Positions 1 to 8,349 of a stretch of DNA of 64,000 nucleotides are shown piece by piece. Position 1 is the stretch's first letter. The number at the start of each line of letters is the position of its first letter. Source of the DNA: an uncultured Eubacteriales bacterium (GTDB lineage: Bacteria > Bacillota > Clostridia > Christensenellales > Aristaeellaceae); assembly GCA_902793325.1 (NCBI GenBank), contig CADBCY010000007.1:1-64000 (forward strand), written 5' to 3'. The notes beneath the pieces are model-generated. The model was not told the origin of the DNA and ran no database searches. It worked only from the letters and a program-made list of their open reading frames with translations. Position numbers and translations under genes: made by a program.

Positions 1-1256
1 ATGGACTGGTTCGTCAGGTTCAGGGTCACGTTGCCGCCGTTCCTGCCGCTCGTGCCCCAGGCGTCCGCGCTGGCGGAGAGGAACGTGTCGCCGCCGTTCC
101 GGAAGGTCACGCCGTTCAGGTTGATGGTGGTGGTGACGTTGGTCACGTGGAACATGTCGCCGGTCTTCGAGGTCATGGTACCGCCGGTCATGGTGAAGGT
201 GGAGCTGCCCTCGCTGGCGTCGCCGGACATGCTTTGATAGATCAGCACGTTGGTCTTGACCTTCGACTGGCCGTTCAGCGTCGAGTTGTTCCCTGTGATT
301 TTTACGTTATTTAGCGTCACGCTGTTGCCGCCCTCGATGACCACGGCCTCGGACTTCGTCGCGCAGAGCTCCGCGCTGGTCACTGTGATGTCCGCGGTGG
401 AGTAGATCGCCGGAGAGCCCACGCCGCCCGCGCTGTAGCTGCCGCCGGTCACTTTCACGGTTCCACCGCCCCGGTCTGAGCGGATCGCCGCAGAGGAGTT
501 GCCGCTGGTGCTGACGGTGAGGTTGCTGGCGTTCATGGTACCGCCGCCGGTGGTCATGATGCCGCCGGAATTGTTGCCGGTGGTGGTGATGGTCGTGTCG
601 GAGACGTTCACCGTGGTGCCGCTGCCGTAGCTGAATATGCCGTTGGCATGGGAACCGCCGGTGGTGACCTTAGAGTTGGAAACGGTGAGCGTCGCGCCGT
701 TCTTCGCGAGCACGGCCGCGTTGATGCCGGTGAAGTCCGCGTTGTCGCCGCTGCTGTCGCCGGTCTTGGTGACGGTCGCGCCGGTCATGTTGACCTTGGA
801 GCCAGACACCAGCACCGCGTTTTCACCGCCGGTCGTCGAAGAATAGCTCTGACCTGTGCTGTCCCCGGTGAGCGTAACCGCAGCCGTTGTCGTGGTATCG
901 GTGGTCTGGCCGTCGCCGGGCATCTCAGGCGGCTGCTGGCCGTCTCCGGGCACCTCGGGCGACTGCTGGCCGTCGCCGGGCGCTTCGGGCGGCTGCTTTT
1001 CGCTGTCGTCGGCCTCTTCCACCGTAATGGTGATCTTGTCCTTCTTGCCGCTCGGCGTCTTCACCGTAATAACGGCCTCGCCGGTGCTCTTCGCGGTGAC
1101 AACGCCGGTTTCGGAATCGACCTCGGCCACGCTCGCCTTGCTGCTCGTCCACGTCACATCCCGCGAGGCCGTGTCCGGCTTTACTTTTCCATGAATAGCT
1201 CGGCTTGTCTCAGACGATATTCTATCCCATTTTACTGATGAGCGCGACGATGATAG
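1..1256 (-). CDS. Big2-domain / beta-helix surface protein, truncated at both ends
   Basis: The minus strand is open from 1256 to the window edge. It begins with a bacterial Ig-like (Big2) segment (KPDTASRDVTWTSS, then VTAKSTGEAVITVK). Next come three perfect-length 10-residue repeats of the type QPPEAPGDGQ, encoded at 906-995. A long Thr/Ser/Gly-rich region follows with the recurring pattern of right-handed beta-helix or DUF4353-type carbohydrate-binding proteins (GTTVNVSDTTITTTGNNSG and similar). Such proteins are usually secreted or wall-bound and bind polysaccharide or host surfaces. No ATG, GTG or TTG start lies between the in-frame stop at 1257-1259 and the Big2 homology, and the N-terminal half of the Big2 fold and any signal peptide are absent. 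The gene is therefore 5'-truncated here, and its 3' end lies beyond position 1. Probably a decayed gene or a rearrangement breakpoint. Confidence 0.75.
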
Positions 1257-1264
1257 TCACCTTA

Positions 1265-1273
1265 TGGTATAAT
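1265..1273 (+). promoter_or_regulatory. Extended -10 promoter for the fused amino-acid ABC gene
   Basis: TGGTATAAT is a perfect extended -10 element. The -35 position (about 1245-1250, CGACGA) is weak. It lies about 200 bases upstream of the ATG at 1481, leaving a long leader in which I recognise no riboswitch. Confidence 0.5.
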
Positions 1274-1480
1274 GCAGTCATCGAATTCGGAAAATCCCGT
1301 GCCGTTCAGCAGGTGCGCTCCTCTGCGTTGTCCGGGCAGCTTTCCCGCTGGCTGCTGACTGAGTTCGCAAAACCGACAGGATTCCAGCGATCATATCTGA
1401 ATGTCACGGACGTGGGTCAATATGCGGGGACGTACCGGGCAAGGAGGCGCCACGTGGAGTGATCATAGGGTATATACATC

Positions 1481-3844
1481 ATGAGAAAAAGAATTGCGCA
1501 TGCAGCGCTGGAGCTGCCCCTGATCGTCCTGATCGCGATGCTCCTGTCAGGATTTTCAAAACAGCCCATAACCGCCTTAGACCAGCTTGCACAGCCCGGA
1601 ACCACTAATGCCGTGGCTCTGGATACGCCAGTTGCAAAATCACTGGCGGAAGATTACCCTTCCGCGAAGCTGATTCCCTACTACGATAAAACCCTGGCCT
1701 ATACCGATGTCGCAAACGGACGCCTTGACGCCTACGTCGACGCCCGGCGGGAGATGGAATTCGCCATTATGCAAGGCTTCAAGGGCGTGCGCCTGTTGGA
1801 GGAGAACTATGCGATTAACAGGATCGCCGTGGCCATCTCTCCGGTATCGCCGATTGCCGACCTCACTCAAAAACTGAACACCTTCATCCGGGAAAGCAAG
1901 GCGAACGGCACGCTGGACGACATGTATGACCGATGGGTCATTCGCGATGATGAGATCATGCCGGATATCCCGCCGGCAAAGGATCCCGCGTTTACGCTTC
2001 GCGTGGGCACGACGGGCACGGTGATGCCCTATTCCTATTATTTTGGGAATGAACTGGCGGGATATGACATCGAGCTGGCCCATCGCTTCGCCAGCTGGCT
2101 CGGCGCAAAGCTGGAATTCAAGGTGTTCGACTTTGGCGGCATTATTCCCGCCGCAGAGCAGGGCCGCATCGACTGCATCATGTCGAATCTGTTCTATACG
2201 GAGGAAAAGAACGAGGCTTTGCCCTTTTCCGATGTACTGTTTGAGGTAGAAATCACCGCCATGGTGCGCGACGACGGGCAGGCTGTGGAGGGCAATGCCG
2301 GCGGGAACGCGCAGAGCGTCGATGCCCCACGGTGGGAGGACTACAACGGCAAGCGCATTGCCGTGAAGACCGGGTATGAGCGCTTAACAGATCTCGAGGA
2401 CAAGCGCATCTGCGTCACCACAGGGAGCGTTCAGGCGCTTCTGGTGGAAGCGCGCTTCCCCGATGCACGTCTGTACTTTTTCAGCAACACTGTGGATATG
2501 CTGAACGCTTTGAGAACGCATAAGATCGACGCGTTTGCCGACGCGGATTCGCTTGTCAAATACATGATAGCGGAAAATCCCGACCTGACCTATCTGGACG
2601 AGCCTCTGGGCGACAGGATGCAGGTCGGGGCAATCTTCCCAAGGACGGACAAGGGCCAAAGCCTGCGTGACGCGTACAGCGCCTTCATGCGCCAGATTCG
2701 GCAGAACGGCGTCTATGACGAAATCCGGGACATCTGGTTTGGAGAGGATGAATCGAAGCGCACAGTCCCTGACCTGGATCACCTGCAGGCGACGAACGGG
2801 ACCCTTCGGGTTGCCGCGGATACCACCATCGTTCCCTTTGCCTTCATCAAGGACGGAAAGCCGGCCGGCCTGGACATCGATACCGCCGTTCGCTTCTGCA
2901 AGGCCGGGGGTTACGGACTTCAGATCGTGCATACCGATTTTGCCGGGATCATTCCGGCCATCGTCTCCGGAAAGGTCGATTTTGCCTGTGGGGGTATCGC
3001 ATACACGCCCGAGCGCGCCCAGAGCGTGCTCTATTCCGAGCCCACCTTTGAAGGCGGTTCGGTGATGGCTGTCCTGAAAACGGAAGAAGCAGCATCCCCC
3101 GCCGGAAGCGGATCGCCCCTTTGGGACGGCATCGTCTCCATCTTCAATAAAACCTTCATCCGTGAGGATCGATGGAAGCTGTTTGTCAGGGGCGTCATCA
3201 ACACGCTGACGATCACGCTGCTGTCCATACTCTGCGGAACGGCCCTCGGCTTCTTCGTCTTCATGCTCTGCAGGAACGGCAATCCGGTTTCCAACCGGAT
3301 TACCCGGTTCTCCGTCTGGCTCATACAGGGTATGCCGATGGTGGTGTTGCTGATGGTGCTCTACTACATCATCTTTGGAAGTGTGGCCATCAACGGCATC
3401 ATCGTTGCGGTACTCGGCTTTACGCTGACCTTCGGCGCGTCGGTGTATGGCCTTTTGTGGATGGGTGTCGGCGCGGTGGACGCCGGTCAATACGAGGCGG
3501 CCTATGCGCTGGGCTATTCCAACCGGCGCACCTTCTTTAAGATCGTATTTCCCCAGGCATTGCCCCACATCCTGCCGGCCTACCGGGGCGAGATCGTAGG
3601 GCTGATCAAAGCGACAGCCGTCGTAGGATACATCGCCGTGCAGGACCTGACCAAAATGGGTGACATCGTGCGCAGCCGAACCTATGAAGCCTTCTTCCCG
3701 CTGATCGCCGTGACGGTGATCTACTTCCTTCTTGAAGGGCTTCTCCGGGCTCTGGTCAGCCGCATCACCGTCAACCTCGATCCCAGGCGCAGAAAGCCGG
3801 ATGCCATCCTGAGAGGGATAGAACGCAGGGAGGAGACATTATGA
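1481..3844 (+). CDS. Amino-acid ABC transporter: multiple substrate-binding lobes fused to permease
   Basis: A 787-residue protein. A hydrophobic N-terminal segment (about 8-25) is followed by a partial type-3 solute-binding lobe (about 35-160). Then comes a complete type-3 binding domain (about 170-425, starting RVGTTGTVMPYSYYF), a third N-lobe (about 438-535, LRVAADTTIVPFAFI), and a HisM/GlnP-type permease (about 560-775) with the EAA loop EAAYALGYSNRRTFFKIVFP. The class imports polar amino acids and needs a GlnQ-type ATPase. None lies beside it, so the ATPase at 18904-19647 or one outside the window would have to serve. There is no lipobox Cys, so the first hydrophobic segment probably anchors the receptor part. 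The downstream hydrolase overlaps its stop (ATGA), implying translational coupling. The family is clear; the substrate is unknown. Confidence 0.85.
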   Translation: MRKRIAHAALELPLIVLIAMLLSGFSKQPITALDQLAQPGTTNAVALDTPVAKSLAEDYPSAKLIPYYDKTLAYTDVANGRLDAYVDARREMEFAIMQGFKGVRLLEENYAINRIAVAISPVSPIADLTQKLNTFIRESKANGTLDDMYDRWVIRDDEIMPDIPPAKDPAFTLRVGTTGTVMPYSYYFGNELAGYDIELAHRFASWLGAKLEFKVFDFGGIIPAAEQGRIDCIMSNLFYTEEKNEALPFSDVLFEVEITAMVRDDGQAVEGNAGGNAQSVDAPRWEDYNGKRIAVKTGYERLTDLEDKRICVTTGSVQALLVEARFPDARLYFFSNTVDMLNALRTHKIDAFADADSLVKYMIAENPDLTYLDEPLGDRMQVGAIFPRTDKGQSLRDAYSAFMRQIRQNGVYDEIRDIWFGEDESKRTVPDLDHLQATNGTLRVAADTTIVPFAFIKDGKPAGLDIDTAVRFCKAGGYGLQIVHTDFAGIIPAIVSGKVDFACGGIAYTPERAQSVLYSEPTFEGGSVMAVLKTEEAASPAGSGSPLWDGIVSIFNKTFIREDRWKLFVRGVINTLTITLLSILCGTALGFFVFMLCRNGNPVSNRITRFSVWLIQGMPMVVLLMVLYYIIFGSVAINGIIVAVLGFTLTFGASVYGLLWMGVGAVDAGQYEAAYALGYSNRRTFFKIVFPQALPHILPAYRGEIVGLIKATAVVGYIAVQDLTKMGDIVRSRTYEAFFPLIAVTVIYFLLEGLLRALVSRITVNLDPRRRKPDAILRGIERREETL

Positions 3845-5382
3845 GACGAAAAACCGGATTGTCACGGCAGGTATTGGCCGCTGTGCTGATGAGCGTACTG
3901 ATGCTCCCATTGACCGCGCACGCCCAGGAACAGGACGTCATCGTCGTGAATCCCGATTCCGGGATACTGACGCGGGAAGAGACGCGCAGTATGGTCGATA
4001 AAGCCACGGAGGCCTTTTACCAAAACCGCGAATTGAAGGCGGCGCTGGCTTCCGAGATCGCGCAGGTGCGCGAAGTGGTGCCCACCGTTTTTTATCCCAC
4101 CGAGGCGCGAGATTTCTATGTTCTGACCCACGGAGGAAAAGCCATGCGGTTTTTCATGGAAACCATCGGCCAGCCGGACGAAACCGGGCGGTATCCGCTG
4201 TACATAGCGCTTCACGGCGGCGGTGGCGCGCCTGAAGCGAACAACAACGATCAGTGGGTCGACATGTTCAATTATTACAGGAACGCTGTGGAGAGCGGCA
4301 TCTATATCGCCTGCCGTGGGATCACAGACACCTGGGACCTGCACTTCTGCGAGGATTCCTATCCGCTGTACGACCGCCTGATCGAGGCGATGGTCGTGAA
4401 CCACGGCGCCGACCCAAACCGGGTGTATCTGCTCGGCTTCTCAGCGGGCGGCGACGGCGTCTACCAGATCGCGCCGAGGCTGGCGGACCGCTTCGCCGCC
4501 GCCAATATGTCCTCCGGGCACCCGAACGGCGTCTCGCTGTTGAATCTGGCCAATTGCCCCATCAGCCTGCAGGCGGGCATTCGGGACTATTACAGCGAGA
4601 ACGCCATGCGCTCTGTCCGGGCCGCCGAGTTTGAAAAAGCCCTGTCCGATTTCCACGATCAATACGGCTTCGGGTATGAACACAGGGTGTATATCCATGT
4701 TCCCGCCGGGCACAATTACGTCGATTATATGGACTGGACATCCACGGTCCTGAAGGACCCTGCCCGATTTGCCGACTGCGCGGTCCGGCAGGACGTGCTG
4801 GACCTCTTCCTGGACGTCATGGCGGACTGCGGGCTGGAGAGCGATGTGGTCGCGCTTTCGTATTATTTCCCGGGGGACAGTGAAGCGTTCGACCGGGAAA
4901 TCACCGAGGCGGTGACAGAGATTCTGGGGCTTGAGACCGTCGAGGTCAACGCCAACGCAGTGCGGTATGTCTCGCAGTTCAGGCGCGATCCGGCGCCCAT
5001 GCGGCTCGTCTGGGACCTATCGACCCGCGCGTCCGGGCGGGAAAAGGCTTCTTTCTACTGGCTTGAGGCCGAACCGTCCGTCGACCGGGGTATCATAACC
5101 GCAATCTTCGACGCCGCCTCCAACACGATCACGGTGGAACCGGACGCGGACGTGAACGGGGATTTTGCCATTCTCTTCCACCCTTCCCTCGTGGACGTTT
5201 CCAGGCCCGTGACCCTGCGAACCGGGACGATCACGCGCACGGTCCAGGTCAATCCCTCCCAAGCCTTTCTGGATGCCTCCATGCTCGAAAGCGGTGACCC
5301 TGAGCTGGCCTGCGTCGGCAAGCTCCTGTATAGCGCCGTTGTTTCACCGGATGACGCAGCCGGAGGCCGCCAGGGTTTTTAG
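3841..5382 (+). CDS. Secreted alpha/beta-hydrolase (esterase/depolymerase-like)
   Basis: A 513-residue protein with a cleavable signal peptide (hydrophobic core about 10-26, cleavage near AHA-QE). An oxyanion-type HGGGG lies at 125-129 and a nucleophile elbow GFSAGG centres on Ser201. Downstream, PAGHNYVD offers the catalytic His. The pattern fits the esterase / PHB-depolymerase-like branch of the alpha/beta-hydrolase fold. About 200 C-terminal residues beyond the fold look beta-rich and may be an accessory domain. The ATG overlaps the TGA of the transporter by four bases, so the two are probably made together: the enzyme could release a substrate outside the cell that the transporter imports. 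That link is inference; the substrate is unknown. Confidence 0.75.
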   Translation: MRRKTGLSRQVLAAVLMSVLMLPLTAHAQEQDVIVVNPDSGILTREETRSMVDKATEAFYQNRELKAALASEIAQVREVVPTVFYPTEARDFYVLTHGGKAMRFFMETIGQPDETGRYPLYIALHGGGGAPEANNNDQWVDMFNYYRNAVESGIYIACRGITDTWDLHFCEDSYPLYDRLIEAMVVNHGADPNRVYLLGFSAGGDGVYQIAPRLADRFAAANMSSGHPNGVSLLNLANCPISLQAGIRDYYSENAMRSVRAAEFEKALSDFHDQYGFGYEHRVYIHVPAGHNYVDYMDWTSTVLKDPARFADCAVRQDVLDLFLDVMADCGLESDVVALSYYFPGDSEAFDREITEAVTEILGLETVEVNANAVRYVSQFRRDPAPMRLVWDLSTRASGREKASFYWLEAEPSVDRGIITAIFDAASNTITVEPDADVNGDFAILFHPSLVDVSRPVTLRTGTITRTVQVNPSQAFLDASMLESGDPELACVGKLLYSAVVSPDDAAGGRQGF

Positions 5383-5760
5383 AGTGTGTTTCTCAATTGA
5401 CGACATTGCCTGAAAGAGGAGGTGACCCCGCCGCCCTAAAGGACAAGCTTCGCGTCGCAGGCAGGGATGGAGGGGTTTCACAGTGTTGACTCTGAACTGT
5501 AACTTGACTGGCCGTTCAAGGGAAGATAATGGGACTTCAAAAGGGCCTTGGGCAAAGAATTGCTGTTGAAGCAGCATTTCCATTGTGATATAATGGTTTC
5601 ATTCCATGAAAACAGTGTAAACATGAGCCACACCGGAAGTCATTTTCAATATTGGAGCATACGCGTAACGTAGCAGGTTTCCATTCATCACCTCGGAGTA
5701 CGGACCTTTGGAGGGTACGGATATGAACAAAAGATTCAAGCAATACATCAGCCAGGCATC
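5383..5760 (+). other. 378-base intergenic stretch with one promoter
   Basis: This stretch is visibly richer in A and T than the flanking genes. It holds a good promoter (5566-5594) and, at 5723, an ATG preceded by GGAGGG that opens a 23-codon frame (MNKRFKQYISQAS...). That frame stops soon after running into the following helicase remnant in a different frame. It probably preserves the true N-terminus of the decayed helicase gene. I see no terminator or RNA gene. Confidence 0.45.
5566..5594 (+). promoter_or_regulatory. Sigma-A type promoter upstream of helicase remnant
   Basis: TTGAAG at 5566-5571, a 17-base spacer, then TATAAT at 5589-5594. It points at the short frame starting at 5723 and the remnant at 5761. 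Confidence 0.6.
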
Positions 5761-6612
5761 GTGTCAGAGGACAAGTACCACGACGATCTGCTGAAGCAGA
5801 ACAGCATGGTGTTTGAAGGCTGGCGCGTTTACCGCTGGACATCAGCTCAGATTGACCGGGCTCCGGAACGGGTAAAGGATGAACTGATGACGTTCCTGGG
5901 GCAATCACCGTTGTTCCGCTACATTGAGGATGCTCTGCCACCTCAGCAGGGCGAGGCCTTTGAGCTGATGGATCATCAGGAGGAAGCTCTCGATAATCTG
6001 GAACAGATGCGCAGTGAGCACAAGAGCATCGCGCTAAACGTCCAGAGCGAGACCATTGAGCGGTATATCCGTGAGGGGAAGATTATCCCGGATATGGAAG
6101 TCCCAGTTAGTGAGCACAGATCTTTCAAGTTCTTCCAGAAAGCCACGGTTGAGAAGTATGCCAAGGAATATGGGTGGACACTGATCACCAAGGCCAACAT
6201 GAAGGAGATATTCCTGCAGATGGTTGGCACCATGACCATGAGTTACTCATACAAGCCGGTGTTCATGCTTGCGTTCCTCGACAACATGAATGATGCCGGG
6301 GAAGCACGTCTTGAGGACGTGGCGAGGAGCTTTGCGAAGTATTATGAGGACAGAGTGGCGCGTGGATTGCCTGCGGAGAAGAAGAAGTGCATCTTTACAA
6401 AGGGCGGCTATACGCAGAAAGATGTCGAGAAGCTGATCTTGTCGATGCCCTTCAAGCGCTTTGAGGACATGCACGTCATGCACCATTCCAAGCACCTGGG
6501 GACGCTGCAATTCTACAGGGCACTGGAGAAGCAACTGACCGAGGAGGATTACGCCGCAATCCGCGAATCGTGCCGGGCGGTAATAAAATGCTTTGGGGAA
6601 AACAATGTTTGA
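5761..6612 (+). pseudogene. Remnant of a DEAD/DEAH-type superfamily II helicase with the motor core deleted
   Basis: The open frame (283 codons if GTG at 5761 is used) starts in the middle of an accessory domain (SEDKYHDDLLKQNSMVFEGW, RWTSAQIDR). It then reads into the lead-in of a helicase domain (DHQEEALDNLEQMRSEHKSIAL). In intact relatives a Walker A motif (ATGTGKT) follows there. Here the frame jumps straight to a C-terminal region (ETIERYIREGKIIPD ... GGYTQKDVEKLILSMPF). Walker A, DEAD box and motifs III-VI are all absent. The N-terminus is also missing; a plausible original start at 5723 is out of frame. I read this as a helicase of a restriction or defence-like type reduced by internal deletions. 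The base composition is lower in GC than the neighbours, suggesting transfer. Function is probably lost. Confidence 0.7.
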
Positions 6613-6712
6613 CACTTCCTTACTGTATACAAAGACGTATGAAAAAAATAAAGTGCCCAGGAAGGAATCGGTTTGTGGAGGAAGCGGCGGCTGAACAGTA
6701 TAACGGCGAAAA

Positions 6713-6772
6713 GGCCGCCCGGCAGATGCGGGGGCTTACCCAAAGGTAAGTTGCCCGATCTGCCGGGCGGCC
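6713..6772 (-). terminator. Rho-independent terminator of the sugar ABC operon
   Basis: A perfect 15-base inverted repeat (GGCCGCCCGGCAGAT at 6713-6727 with its complement at 6758-6772) encloses a smaller nested hairpin (CTTACC/GGTAAG). On the minus strand the stem is followed by TTTT. It lies 86 bases past the mutarotase stop. Confidence 0.8.
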
Positions 6773-6857
6773 TGTCGCGGCAGGCGGAGATTCCCTCCGC
6801 GCCAGCGCTCGTTCGGGGAATTCCCGCGGTCGCGGTCCTGATCGGCGGTCTGAGGGC

Positions 6858-7181
6858 TCAATCGAGGTGGTAGACCTCCTCCATGTCGGACCAGAACTCG
6901 CCTTCCTTGCGGTCGTCCAGCGGCTGCATCAGCGGCTTGACCACGTCCCACCACGCCTGGGTGTTGGGGTCGGCGGCCATCTTCGCCATGTCGGCGTCGA
7001 AGTCGTCGCCGTCGTACTCGAAGTAAGCGAACAGCCAGTCGCCGCGGCTGTAGATGGAGTAGTTCCTCAGGTGGCATTCCTTGATCATCTCATTGACGCC
7101 CGGCATGGGATTGGCATGCCACTTTTTGTAGGCCGCCAGCCCGTCGGGCTTCACCTTGATCATCTGTCCAAATCGCAGCAT
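6858..7181 (-). CDS. rhaM: L-rhamnose mutarotase family protein
   Basis: A 107-residue cytoplasmic protein of the L-rhamnose mutarotase family, which interconverts the anomers of imported rhamnose or a related deoxysugar. The family hallmarks are present: YKKWHANPMPGV near the N-terminus, the central YSIYSRGDWLFAYFEY and the C-terminal PNTQAWWDVVKPLMQPL. Length matches the usual ~104 residues. I chose the ATG at 7181 because GAGGAGG sits just upstream and the upstream gene ends at 7195; a longer in-frame start would overlap it. It is the last gene of the ABC sugar operon, followed by a terminator at 6713-6772. A related fucose-type specificity cannot be excluded. Confidence 0.9.
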   Translation of the reverse strand: MLRFGQMIKVKPDGLAAYKKWHANPMPGVNEMIKECHLRNYSIYSRGDWLFAYFEYDGDDFDADMAKMAADPNTQAWWDVVKPLMQPLDDRKEGEFWSDMEEVYHLD

Positions 7182-7194
7182 CGTTTCCGCCTCC

Positions 7195-8241
7195 TCAGTA
7201 AATCTTGCCCGCTTCCTCAAACAACGCCTTCACGTTCTCCGGGGGCACGTCGGCCTGCAGCGCCTCGTGGCTGGGGGAGATGATCAGGCCCGTGGGGAAC
7301 ACGCTGCGCAGCTCGCGCACCTTGGCGGCGACCTCCGCCGCCGTGCCGAAGGGCAGCAGGTCCTGGGTATCCACGCCGCCGCAGAAGGCGACCTTGCCGT
7401 AGAACTTCTCCTTCAGGTTCTCCGGCTGCATGCCCGCGGCCTTGGCCTGGATGGGATGGATGGCGTCCACGCCGGCCTCGATGAGCAGCGGAATGGCCTC
7501 CACGATGGAGCCGCAGGAGTGGTACACGATCTTCACGCCGTAGCTGTGGGCGATGTCGATCAGCTTTTTCGCGCCGGGGATGACGAATTCCTCCACCAGC
7601 TTGGGGGAGATCATCAGGCCGCGCTGGGAGCCCACGTCGTCGCCGATCAGTATCGCGTGCACCTTGCCCTTGGTGGCCTCCAGGAAGATGCGCAGCGCCT
7701 TCTCATAGAACGCCACGATGTGGTCGTCCACGTAATGCACCATCTCGGGCTCGGCCACCATGTTCATCAGGGCGGTCTGCATGCCGAAGGCGGCGCAGGT
7801 ATCCTGGAAGTGGCAGGCCCACAGCATGCCCATCACGGTCTTGCCCTCGGGCGCTTCGGCCACCAGCCGCCGGCACAGCTCCGGGTCGATGTACTTCTCC
7901 GGGTCCGGCCAGAGGAAGTTCACGGCTTCCACGTCCTCCAGGTCCTCGCAGTGGGCAAAGCAACCGTCGGCGGTGAGCGTGCGGTGCTCGGTATCGACGT
8001 TGGTGCCGTTCATATACCAGTCGAAGGCCGCGAAGATGGCGTTGCAGGTCGGGGAATGATACGGAATCTCCACGGCGTAGAAATCGTCGCCGACGACCTT
8101 CTTCAGTTCGCTGGTGCTCTCCACGCCGTAGAACGCGCACAGCTTCCGGGCCTCTTCCGGCGTGGGATCGCCCAACCAGCAGGCGGGCCGGTCCACCGGC
8201 TCATAGGCGATGGTCTTGTAAAATCTCTCCAGACTGTTCAT
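7195..8241 (-). CDS. Uroporphyrinogen decarboxylase-family protein (MtaA/corrinoid methyltransferase-like)
   Basis: A 348-residue protein of the UroD superfamily. It has the metal-binding pattern of the MtaA/CmuA-type methyltransferase branch: H241-x-C243 in YHSCGS and C287 in FCGGVD. True UroD uses neither. Family members move methyl groups between corrinoids and thiols, but many lie in sugar or aromatic catabolic operons with unknown roles. Here it sits between an ABC permease and the mutarotase in a sugar operon, so a role in sugar or O-methyl-sugar metabolism is possible (inference). The start at 8241 is preceded by AAAGGAG at proper spacing; an in-frame ATG at 8262 has no such site. Confidence 0.8.
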   Translation of the reverse strand: MNSLERFYKTIAYEPVDRPACWLGDPTPEEARKLCAFYGVESTSELKKVVGDDFYAVEIPYHSPTCNAIFAAFDWYMNGTNVDTEHRTLTADGCFAHCEDLEDVEAVNFLWPDPEKYIDPELCRRLVAEAPEGKTVMGMLWACHFQDTCAAFGMQTALMNMVAEPEMVHYVDDHIVAFYEKALRIFLEATKGKVHAILIGDDVGSQRGLMISPKLVEEFVIPGAKKLIDIAHSYGVKIVYHSCGSIVEAIPLLIEAGVDAIHPIQAKAAGMQPENLKEKFYGKVAFCGGVDTQDLLPFGTAAEVAAKVRELRSVFPTGLIISPSHEALQADVPPENVKALFEEAGKIY

Positions 8242-8349
8242 ATTGAAGACTCCTTTCGTCATTGCGTTCGATGGTGTGCGCGGCGCGAAGGCTTCCGGGC
8301 TTCGGCGGCAAAGCGCCGCCCCCTGCCCCGCATCCTCAGCGCCCGCGGT

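Noticed and set aside
1..237. Plus-strand frame at the window start
   Set aside because: The opposite strand reads as a beta-helix protein with clear repeats; this is its shadow.
1205..1462. 85-codon plus-strand frame starting MSQTIFYPILLMSATMIV
   Set aside because: It spans the promoter of the next gene, has no ribosome site and no recognisable family; the hydrophobic start is probably chance.
1274..1480. A riboswitch in the leader of the fused amino-acid transporter
   Set aside because: No lysine, glycine or glutamine riboswitch signature or terminator hairpin could be recognised.
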